Assembly: GCF_003865345.1 (NCBI RefSeq) | Contig: NZ_RMVE01000005.1 | Coordinates: 310,001 to 374,000 of the forward strand | DNA length: 64,000 nucleotides | DNA from: Nonlabens xiamenensis | Lineage (GTDB): Bacteria; Bacteroidota; Bacteroidia; Flavobacteriales; Flavobacteriaceae | Reading direction: 5' to 3' | Shown here: positions 57,339-64,000 of the stretch, in pieces | Numbering within the stretch: the first letter of the stretch is position 1 | How the letters are laid out: the number at the start of each line of letters is the position of its first letter | Program-made: the position numbers and the translations under genes | The notes under the pieces: generated by a model | What the model saw: only the letters and a program-made list of their open reading frames with translations | The model's database searches: none | Told to the model about the DNA's origin: nothing

Positions 57339-58760
57339 TTATCCACGGCGTCTGCTGCTGCGTTCTGTTCTATTAGAAGAACCTCTCGAACCACTGCTGG
57401 CTTTACTGCGTGACCCTCTTTGCGAACTAGTAGCTCTTGTATTTCCTCTAGGGTTAGTATTTCTTGACGCCCTTTGGGTATTTCTGGAACTATTGGTTCT
57501 GGTCGCCCTTTGCGTATTCCTGGAACTAGTCCTATTGGTAGCTTTAGGCGCTCTGGAAGATCTGTTAACTGTCCGCGCTGTGGTATTTCTACTGGTGCGG
57601 TTCGGTCTGGATTCTACCCGACTACGAGAATTATCTCTTGAGGTTCTGGCAGATGGTTTATAGACTTCACTTCCTCTGGTCGTATTGGCTCTAGGCTGAC
57701 GCACCGTTCTGTTGGACTGTGCAGCGTTACCACGATCATTGGTCATTCTAGAACTTCTAGAGGTACGTGCCACATTATTTCTGTTCGCCGTAAGATTATT
57801 GTTTCCGACACTGGTCCTGTTACTATTCGTACGAGTAGATCGAGTTGCATTCTCATTTCTGCTACTGGTAGCACGCCCCATTCGGTTGTTGCTACGTCCG
57901 GCATTGGACCTGGCACTGGTATTTCTACTGGCCAAAGCTGACCTATTACTCACACTACTTCTTCCACTGTTGTTTCGGGTAAGGCTTTGTCTACCTCTAG
58001 AGATGGCTCTGCGGTTATTTCTGACAGAGTTGTTCGCTGCAATAGCACGACCTCTTGAGTTACGACGACCTCTTTCAAAACTACGGTACTGTACCCTGTC
58101 ATAGGGACGGTAGAAATTTCTGCGTCCTACAGATGTATAACATCCATTATAATAGGTAGGTCTATTCCAGTAAACTCGGTGGTAAGACCATGAATATCTA
58201 ATCGGATTATAGAACTGTCGGTAAGGCGTAGTATAAACTACACAACGATTAAATACAGGTGGATTGTAGTACACATGCCATGGTCTGTACACATAAACCC
58301 TGTTAAAAGGGTTTATGTAACCTACACAGTAATCAATATATCCAGGAGATCTGTAAAAGACTCTCAAATCACCCAATCGGTGAACATAACCATTTCTATA
58401 ATTGATATTTACGTTACCAATCTGGTTGACCCTACCATAAGCATCATAGTAGATAGGTACTTCTTCTACTTGAATAACAGCTCCATAGGTATCATATTGA
58501 ACGTAAGGATCATAATCATAGCCCGTATTAAAGGATAACTGCACATTGGGCGTATTGATTGACACGCCAAAATCAGGTCCATTCTGTAGGTAGTTAAAGT
58601 CAAACTGCCCATCAGGGAATACGGCAAACTCAATTCCGCCTTCGGTAAAAATAAAATTCTTAGTATAACCGCGGAATCGTGTTTCTTCAGTTGGTGTCTC
58701 TGCATAACTGGTGCTTAGTCCAATCAAAAAGACAACCAGTAAGGTAGATAGCTTTTTCAT
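57339..58760 (-). CDS. exported protein with Arg/Ser/Asn/Thr-rich C-terminal half
   Basis: The protein is about 473 residues from ATG 58760, the start of the signal peptide (MKKLSTLLVVFLIGLSTSYA). Residues about 20-210 are aromatic-rich (VYVYRPWHVYYNPPVFNR, YRPYDRVQYRSFERG) like small uncharacterised flavobacterial exported domains. Residues about 215-473 are low complexity and very basic: Arg about one in five, otherwise Ser, Asn, Thr and Ala, with recurring RNTQRA-, TSRNT- and RSSR-like units and no acidic stretches. Such a tail should bind nucleic acid or anionic surface polymer and may be disordered. Long leucine-rich frames on the opposite strand are shadows of this composition. Confidence 0.78.
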   Translation of the reverse strand: MKKLSTLLVVFLIGLSTSYAETPTEETRFRGYTKNFIFTEGGIEFAVFPDGQFDFNYLQNGPDFGVSINTPNVQLSFNTGYDYDPYVQYDTYGAVIQVEEVPIYYDAYGRVNQIGNVNINYRNGYVHRLGDLRVFYRSPGYIDYCVGYINPFNRVYVYRPWHVYYNPPVFNRCVVYTTPYRQFYNPIRYSWSYHRVYWNRPTYYNGCYTSVGRRNFYRPYDRVQYRSFERGRRNSRGRAIAANNSVRNNRRAISRGRQSLTRNNSGRSSVSNRSALASRNTSARSNAGRSNNRMGRATSSRNENATRSTRTNSNRTSVGNNNLTANRNNVARTSRSSRMTNDRGNAAQSNRTVRQPRANTTRGSEVYKPSARTSRDNSRSRVESRPNRTSRNTTARTVNRSSRAPKATNRTSSRNTQRATRTNSSRNTQRASRNTNPRGNTRATSSQRGSRSKASSGSRGSSNRTERSSRRRG

Positions 58761-59150
58761 AATTAAGGTATTTATGCAAGACATCATTGTCTAACACTAA
58801 ATACGAATCAATCAGCGTGCCAAAACACGAAAACGTTTGAGTTTGGTTATAATTACTTTGTTCGAAGAGGTGTTACAACTAATTGTTATAAAGTATTTTA
58901 GATAGTTTTATTGAAGTAATTATTGAAGCTTAAATTTTAAGGACAAAAAGAATGAGTATACGTATTCTGTTTGTTTTTATAAGATCTCAGGTCGGACTTT
59001 AGTGGTAAATGGATTGGTTTTATCATCGACAACAGCTTTACTAAATAATAATACGATAGTTTTTATCTATAATATTCAAGACAAAGGCAGACAAAAGCTT
59101 ATTAATTTTAAGGAAATAATAGACCCCACAAACTTTATTAAAATACGCAT
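58761..59150. other. intergenic region upstream of katG
   Basis: 390 bp without a gene between divergent transcription units. It must contain regulatory sequence for katG, but I see no box close to consensus. Confidence 0.5.
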
Positions 59151-61406
59151 ATGAACAGATCTTCAGAAACAGACGGAAATGTTTGGGATATCAATGATTC
59201 CGAAGCAGCAGCCAAATGCCCTTTTATGGGTGGACCTGCCAGCAATACAGCTGGTAAAGGCACGCGCAACAGAGACTGGTGGCCTAACAGCTTAAAATTA
59301 AATGTCTTACGTCAAAATGCACCTAAGTCCGACCCTATGGATCCGGATTTTGATTACGAGGCCGCTTTCCAACAATTAGATATGTCGGCGCTGCGAAAAG
59401 ACCTAACCGATCTGATGACTGATTCACAAGATTGGTGGCCAGCAGATTATGGTCATTATGGTGGTTTGTTTATACGTATGGCCTGGCATAGTGCTGGTAC
59501 TTATCGCGTAGGTGATGGAAGAGGAGGAGCCAGTATTGGTAATCAGCGATTTGCACCTTTAAACAGCTGGCCAGACAATGGTAACCTGGACAAGGCACGA
59601 CTGCTTTTGTGGCCAATCAAAAAGAAATATGGTAAACATATCTCTTGGGCTGATTTAATGATATTGGCTGGGAATGTGGCCATTGAGTCCATGGGCTTCC
59701 CAAAATTAGGTTTTGCTGGAGGTAGAGTAGATGCTTTTGAACCAGAACAAGATATTTATTGGGGAAGTGAAACCGAATGGATGGGCAATGAGGCTAGATA
59801 TAGTGATAGTGAGCTCGAGGGAATGTTGGGTGCTACCCACATGGGGTTGATTTACGTGAACCCTGAAGGTCCCAATGGCCATCCTGATCCGCTTGGTTCA
59901 GCCAAAAATATCAGAGAAACCTTCGGTAGAATGGCAATGAATGATTACGAAACCGTTGCTTTGGTTGCTGGAGGTCATACTTTTGGAAAAGCACATGGAG
60001 CTGCCGATGGGGATCAATATGTAGGTGCTGAACCAGCCGGTGCCACTATGGAAGAAATGAGCATGGGTTGGAAAAACACCTATGAATCTGGCCGTGGAGA
60101 TCATACCATTACCAGCGGACTTGAAGGTGCATGGACGCCTCACCCCAACAAATGGGATCATGATTATTTCAGGGTGTTGTTGGATTATGAATGGGAATTA
60201 ACCAAAAGTCCAGCTGGTGCACATCAGTGGAGACCGACGGATGCTTCCAATCCAGATAAGGCGCCGATGGCTGGAGACCCATCAAAAACACAAGATTTGA
60301 TGATGTCCACCGCAGATATGGCACTAAAAAAGGACCCTAATTACCTTAAGATTTCCAAGCATTTTAGGGAAAACCCAGCGGAATTTGAAGACGCTTTCGC
60401 GAAAGCGTGGTTCAAACTTACCCACAGAGATTTAGGTCCGATTTCGAGATATTTGGGTGATGAGATTCCTGAAAAGCAGGAGTTATGGCAAGATCCGATA
60501 CCTGAATTAGATCATGACTTGATCCATGAAAGTGAGATTGAAGACCTTAAGGAGAAAATTGCTGAGAGCGGGCTGAGTGTAGAAGAAATGGTAACTACTG
60601 CATGGGCAAGTGCTTCTACTTTCAGAGGATCGGACAAACGAGGTGGCGCCAATGGAAGTAGAATCCGTCTGGCACCACAAAGCCATTGGGAAGTCAATCA
60701 CCCAGAACTATTACACCCAGTGCTGAATAAGCTCAAAGACATACAAAAAGAGTACAATGACTCCTTAGGCGGTAACAAAAAGGTGTCTATGGCAGATCTT
60801 ATTGTCCTTGCCGGAAGCGTGGGGGTTGAGAAAGCAGCTGCCGATGCCGGACACCATATCAACGTACCTTTTACACCCGGAAGAATGGATGCCACCAAGG
60901 AAATGACCGATGTAGAGTCGTTTGGCTATTTAGAACCCAGAGCTGACGGATTTAGAAACTTTTTGGGTGACGAGCAAAAGGCCAAAGGAGAAGATTTGTT
61001 GGTGGACAAAGCCAACCTCCTCACCTTATCGGTACCAGAAATGACGGTTTTGGTAGGAGGGATGCGTGCAATGAATGCCAATTATGATGGTTCAGACTAC
61101 GGAATCTTTACCGATCGACCTGGTCAATTGACCAATGACTTTTTTGTCAATATCACGGATCTGAGTACCGTTTGGAAGTCTAAATCTTCGGCAGAACTAT
61201 TGTTTGAAGGGAAAGACAGAGCTACAGGCGCTCACAAATGGACAGGAACCCGTGCCGATCTGATTTTTGGATCTAATTCTGAATTGCGTGCGATCGCTGA
61301 AGTATATGCCAGCGATGATGCCCAGGAAAAATTTGTAAAGGACTTTGTTTCAGCATGGTCCAAAGTGATGCACCTGGACAGATTTGATTTGAAAGATCAA
61401 TTTTAA
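59151..61406 (+). CDS. katG: catalase-peroxidase
   Basis: KatG dismutates hydrogen peroxide and oxidises small donors using haem b. The 751-residue protein has the double-domain layout. The distal site [11 protein letters not shown] is near residue 120 (Arg, Trp and His). The Tyr/Met of the Met-Tyr-Trp adduct lie in AIESMGFPK... and [12 protein letters not shown]. The proximal haem ligand is in [16 protein letters not shown] near 275. The haemless C-terminal copy carries [22 protein letters not shown]. The N-terminal KCPFMGG is typical. The palindrome at 60392 encodes AFAKA. A well-placed hairpin ends transcription. Peroxide control by OxyR is likely for such genes, but no site is identified here. 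Confidence 0.98.
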   Translation: MNRSSETDGNVWDINDSEAAAKCPFMGGPASNTAGKGTRNRDWWPNSLKLNVLRQNAPKSDPMDPDFDYEAAFQQLDMSALRKDLTDLMTDSQDWWPADYGHYGGLFIRMAWHSAGTYRVGDGRGGASIGNQRFAPLNSWPDNGNLDKARLLLWPIKKKYGKHISWADLMILAGNVAIESMGFPKLGFAGGRVDAFEPEQDIYWGSETEWMGNEARYSDSELEGMLGATHMGLIYVNPEGPNGHPDPLGSAKNIRETFGRMAMNDYETVALVAGGHTFGKAHGAADGDQYVGAEPAGATMEEMSMGWKNTYESGRGDHTITSGLEGAWTPHPNKWDHDYFRVLLDYEWELTKSPAGAHQWRPTDASNPDKAPMAGDPSKTQDLMMSTADMALKKDPNYLKISKHFRENPAEFEDAFAKAWFKLTHRDLGPISRYLGDEIPEKQELWQDPIPELDHDLIHESEIEDLKEKIAESGLSVEEMVTTAWASASTFRGSDKRGGANGSRIRLAPQSHWEVNHPELLHPVLNKLKDIQKEYNDSLGGNKKVSMADLIVLAGSVGVEKAAADAGHHINVPFTPGRMDATKEMTDVESFGYLEPRADGFRNFLGDEQKAKGEDLLVDKANLLTLSVPEMTVLVGGMRAMNANYDGSDYGIFTDRPGQLTNDFFVNITDLSTVWKSKSSAELLFEGKDRATGAHKWTGTRADLIFGSNSELRAIAEVYASDDAQEKFVKDFVSAWSKVMHLDRFDLKDQF
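60392..60407. repeat. 16-bp palindrome CGCTTTCGCGAAAGCG, copy 6
   Basis: An exact copy inside katG, reading Asp-Ala-Phe-Ala-Lys-Ala-Trp, a natural stretch of this enzyme. Confidence 0.9.
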
Positions 61407-61429
61407 GTCACACATAAACTGATAGAAGA

Positions 61430-61459
61430 GCCTCTGATCATCCTTCAGGGGCTTTTTTA
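61430..61459 (+). terminator. intrinsic terminator of katG
   Basis: Stem AGCCTCTGA (61430-61438) pairs with TCAGGGGCT (61446-61454) with one G-T pair, followed by six T. The T-run overlaps the stop codon of the facing aldo/keto reductase gene. Confidence 0.88.
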
Positions 61460-62368
61460 TGGCATATCCTTACCGCGGGAGGCAATGTAGATCTCAAACC
61501 ATTGCTGCAGACTCATATCTACCTCAAAGGATTTGACAGCTGATCTGATGCGCTCGATTTTGCCTGTACCCAAAACCGGAATAATCTGGGATGGGTGCAT
61601 CAATAACCATTGTAAGAGCAGCTGATCCAATGCCTCTATGCCAATTTGCTCCCCTAAGGCTTGAAGACTTTGATGAATGCGTTTTTCTTTTTCAGTAGAG
61701 GGGTTAAATAGTTTTCCTCCTGCCAATGGCGACCAGGCCATCGGTGGTATGTTCTTGCTGATGAGATAATCAATATTCTGGTTTTCAAAATGTTCCAGTT
61801 CCAAAGGCGATATCTCAATTTGATTGGTCACCACTGGTTCGTCGCATGCCGACTCCAGGGCTTGTACCTGCAACGGAAGAAAGTTGGACACCCCAAAATG
61901 CAATACTTTTCCGCTGGATTTAAGTTGGTCAAAAGCTTTGGCGACTTCTTCTGGCTGGAAAAAGGGTGAAGGTCTATGCAATAGCAATAAATCGATGCGA
62001 TCGGTTTGTAGCTGTCTTAAGGAGTCTTCTGCTTGTTGAACAATATAGTCAGCACTATAATCATAATATTTGACTCGGCGATCAGGAAACTTATCGGTGG
62101 CCAGTTTGATTCCGCATTTGGTGACCAGCTGCATTTGGTCTCTTAGACTGGGTTGCAAGGCTAAAGCTTTGCCGAAAGCGGCTTCACAGGCATGATTGCC
62201 ATAAATATCTGCGTGGTCAAAAGTGGTGATTCCAGCTTCCATTACCTCTTTTACATAAGATAAAAGCTCCTGGTCGGTCATTTTCCAATCCATCAACCTC
62301 CAAAGGCCCAACACCATTCTAGAGATGACAAGCTCTGGGGCCAGTGCAATTTTTTCCATGCTGTTCAA
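61457..62368 (-). CDS. aldo/keto reductase (YdhF-like)
   Basis: This 303-residue NADPH-dependent oxidoreductase shows the AKR pattern: TFDHADIYGNHACEAAFGKAL (catalytic Tyr in DIYG, near residue 57), LVTKCGIKLA (catalytic Lys), IDLLLLHRPSPFF, VLHFGVSNFLPLQ (substrate loop), VTNQIEISPLE and a late IIPVLGTGKIERI for NADP. The substrate is unknown. The start could be ATG 62368 or 62359 (MEKIAL). It is convergent with katG, with no operon partner. Confidence 0.9.
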   Translation of the reverse strand: MNSMEKIALAPELVISRMVLGLWRLMDWKMTDQELLSYVKEVMEAGITTFDHADIYGNHACEAAFGKALALQPSLRDQMQLVTKCGIKLATDKFPDRRVKYYDYSADYIVQQAEDSLRQLQTDRIDLLLLHRPSPFFQPEEVAKAFDQLKSSGKVLHFGVSNFLPLQVQALESACDEPVVTNQIEISPLELEHFENQNIDYLISKNIPPMAWSPLAGGKLFNPSTEKEKRIHQSLQALGEQIGIEALDQLLLQWLLMHPSQIIPVLGTGKIERIRSAVKSFEVDMSLQQWFEIYIASRGKDMP

Positions 62369-62498
62369 TTTATAGCCTGCAAGATAGGGAGGAATTTAGA
62401 ATGCAACATGGATCAGTGAATTTGATCGCTGACTGAAATGAAAATCAATCCAGTTCATTGTTTATACTCTTGATTGCTGAAAAAGAAAGATTACAGAG

Positions 62499-62530
62499 TT
62501 ACATTTATCATATATAAAGCTGTATTTTTG
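62499..62530 (+). promoter_or_regulatory. probable promoter of ndk
   Basis: TATTTTTG (62523-62530) matches the TAnnTTTG -7 box 27 bases before the ndk start. The -33 position holds TTA (62499-62501) with a 21-base spacer, a weak match to TTG. Confidence 0.5.
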
Positions 62531-62557
62531 CAGCGCATTTAAAAAAGACAAACAAGA

Positions 62558-62977
62558 ATGGCTAGCAATAGAACATTTACAATGATCAAGCCTGATGCCG
62601 TAGAAGACGGACACACAGGTGCTATACTTGAAAAAATCACAGCCAGCGGTTTTAGAATCGTTGCTTTGAAAAAAACACAGATGACTGTGGCTGATGCCCA
62701 GGAGTTTTACGCCATCCACAGTGAGCGTCCGTTTTTTGGCGAATTGGTGGAATTCATGACCCGTGGACCAATTGTGGCGGCGGTATTGGAAAAAGAAAAC
62801 GCTGTAGCCGACTTCCGTACGCTGATCGGCGCTACCAATCCTGCTGAGGCAGCCGATGGCACCATTAGAAAACTCTTTGCTAAAAGTGTTGGTGAAAATG
62901 CCGTACACGGTAGCGATAGCGATGAAAATGCCGCAATTGAAAGTTCGTTTCACTTTTCAGGACGTGAGATGTTCTAA
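62558..62977 (+). CDS. ndk: nucleoside-diphosphate kinase
   Basis: Ndk exchanges the gamma-phosphate between nucleoside triphosphates and diphosphates through a phosphohistidine. The 139-residue protein has the start [16 protein letters not shown], the phosphate-binding [14 protein letters not shown] and [15 protein letters not shown], and the active-site motif NAVHGSDS with His117. The length is normal. Monocistronic, with a hairpin terminator. Confidence 0.97.
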   Translation: MASNRTFTMIKPDAVEDGHTGAILEKITASGFRIVALKKTQMTVADAQEFYAIHSERPFFGELVEFMTRGPIVAAVLEKENAVADFRTLIGATNPAEAADGTIRKLFAKSVGENAVHGSDSDENAAIESSFHFSGREMF

Positions 62978-63005
62978 ATTCAATCGAACTAACTTACAAC
63001 AAAAG

Positions 63006-63032
63006 CCCATCTGTGTTCAGGTGGGTTTTTTT
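63006..63032 (+). terminator. intrinsic terminator of ndk
   Basis: CCCATCTG (63006-63013) pairs with CAGGTGGG (63018-63025) with one wobble pair, followed by a run of seven T, 29 bases behind the stop. Confidence 0.9.
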
Positions 63033-63257
63033 ATTTCTAGTTGAACTATTGAGTCAAAATGATGGCCATACGATCAAATTGCCGTCTAGAAAGCAATGTT
63101 CTATTGTCCAATTCGACCTGTCAAAGTTCTAAACTTATCGGTCTTCAGTGCTTATCTGGCAAGCTCAGACGGACAATTTATTTTTATTGATATGTTGGGT
63201 TGTTGGAATTGATTATTGTACCACCAAGGAATTCGTCCTGTGTTTACCAGATCTGCT

Positions 63258-63716
63258 TCAGCCATTTTCACAGTAATTTTTAAAGCAATCGAGTATATAC
63301 TGCCATCCCTCTGGACTGTCCATCATCTTATGGTAATTTTCGTATCCTTTTCCGTGGTTTTCAAAGTTGGCGTGTTCCAAGTCCATTAAGCAATGCTCAT
63401 CCACACTTGAAAATCGAATATGCACTACACTTGCCTGATCAGCATCAGGTACAGGTTCACGCTGCGGACTGATCTGCCAGGTAAAATGAATTGAGCTGGG
63501 GGTGTTAACTTCCAACACCCTACCCCAATCACATCTAAAGCCATGTGGGCCAATTTCAGTACAGAAACCATTGGTGACCGGGTCAATAAACATTTGCTGC
63601 AAGTGATGCTGGGACCAAGAATATTCCTTTGGCCACCAATCCATCATATTTCCAACGAATAGTTCAAATACTTGATCCTGGCTACGATCGATTTGAATTG
63701 ATTTCTTAAGTTCCAT
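63258..63716 (-). CDS. SRPBCC-fold (AHSA1/START-like) protein
   Basis: This 152-residue soluble protein has the START/AHSA1 order: an opening strand with KKSIQIDRSQDQVFELFVGNMMDWWPKE, a middle GFRCDWGRVLEVNTPSSIHFTWQIS, then SVVHIRFSSVDEHCLMDLEHANF, and a C-terminal helix DSPEGWQYILDCFKNYC. The fold encloses a hydrophobic pocket. The ligand is unknown. Confidence 0.85.
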   Translation of the reverse strand: MELKKSIQIDRSQDQVFELFVGNMMDWWPKEYSWSQHHLQQMFIDPVTNGFCTEIGPHGFRCDWGRVLEVNTPSSIHFTWQISPQREPVPDADQASVVHIRFSSVDEHCLMDLEHANFENHGKGYENYHKMMDSPEGWQYILDCFKNYCENG

Positions 63717-63809
63717 AAATGTAACTATTTGGCGTGACCCAGCTCTCTGTGTCCCATAGCAGGGAATAGGGGAGCCATTGACTGAATAAAATTAAAGCTC
63801 CAACTTTCT

Positions 63810-64000
63810 TTAAAAATAAATCAAATCTTCGTTCACCTTTAGACGGTCTTCAATGGTTTTGATCTTTAGGTGCATTTTATTAAAAAATTGAGTGCGATCC
63901 CTTTCTCCAGCATTGATCAATAACTTTGAATTTTTCATTTGTTTTGCGAAAAATTTGTCCAGTCGCTCGCAAGTAGGGATATGTTCGACTTTAAGATAAG
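63810..64000 (-). CDS. C-terminal end of an unidentified protein (5' part outside the window)
   Basis: The frame enters from the right window edge (first complete codon 63998) and ends at TAA 63812-63810. Only 62 residues are visible, basic and helical (ERLDKFFAKQMKNSKLLIN, FFNKMHLKIKTIEDRLKVN). Not identifiable. Confidence 0.55.
   Translation of the reverse strand, partial: YLKVEHIPTCERLDKFFAKQMKNSKLLINAGERDRTQFFNKMHLKIKTIEDRLKVNEDLIYF

Noticed and set aside
57331-58104. Leucine-rich plus-strand reading frames opposite the Arg-rich protein
   Set aside because: They are the mirror image of Arg/Ser/Asn codons in the real minus-strand gene, and they have no signal, no domain and no promoter.

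Overview
The window looks like a chromosome segment of a marine flavobacterium (Bacteroidota, probably Flavobacteriaceae). The evidence is a short 287-residue RpoD, promoter boxes of the form TTG-N17..20-TAnnTTTG, few Shine-Dalgarno sequences, and typical family members: DUF5916, DUF4834 next to YfhO, DUF2490, secreted proteins starting with an IGIGTTNPDP-like motif, and the ATP-grasp / N-formylglutamate amidohydrolase / QEGLA operon. No species name can be given from the sequence alone.

Layout. 1-19,500 is ordinary chromosome. It holds a DUF5916 outer-membrane-type protein (truncated by the window edge), msrA, folE, a PAP2 phosphatase, tRNA-Arg(TCT), a lipoprotein, aroC, a dicarboxylate symporter, two secreted proteins, the three-gene ATP-grasp operon, several exported proteins of unknown role, an HD-type hydrolase, and a membrane protein/XRE regulator pair. 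45,600-64,000 is again ordinary chromosome. It holds rpoD, membrane proteins, a GNAT protein, a surface-glycan-type cluster (DUF4834, YfhO, glycosyltransferase, flippase), an Arg-rich exported protein, katG, an aldo/keto reductase, ndk and an SRPBCC protein. A 16-bp palindrome, CGCTTTCGCGAAAGCG, occurs six times in these flanks, inside and outside genes, and not once in the middle region.

19,900-45,350 is different, and it is the main result. It is an AT-rich array of about sixteen small, mostly promoterless gene units. All but one of the intact genes lie on the minus strand, and the units are separated by imperfect inverted-repeat elements of about 66-270 bp. These elements behave like integron attC sites. 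They end in AAC/GTT cores. They lie directly behind stop codons and sometimes contain them. They fold best on the strand opposite the genes. Most tellingly, the short core arms at the two ends of the same unit are complementary to each other but differ from unit to unit. That is what circular gene cassettes leave behind. No integrase is visible, so the array would be a CALIN-like cluster (attC sites without an integrase) or the distal part of a larger integron next to rpoD. Several sites carry internally deleted IS110-family remnants at the same internal position and in the same orientation, which recalls the known IS1111-attC elements.

Cassette content, read 5' to 3' on the minus strand from 45.3 kb down: two small unknown genes; a Gabija anti-phage pair (gajA, gajB); a relic gene; a zinc-ribbon membrane protein; an OLD-family ATPase/TOPRIM nuclease; a restriction-endonuclease/nSTAND-type NTPase; an exported CxC protein; unknown proteins; a Crp/Fnr regulator with a convergent DUF4345 gene; a TPR protein; lipoproteins; a serine hydrolase; a di-haem cytochrome c peroxidase; and a further Crp/Fnr plus DUF2892 unit. 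At least three consecutive units therefore look like phage defence, so the array can be read as a cassette-based defence island. The function calls rest on motifs visible in the translations. The recombination model is an inference from sequence architecture.
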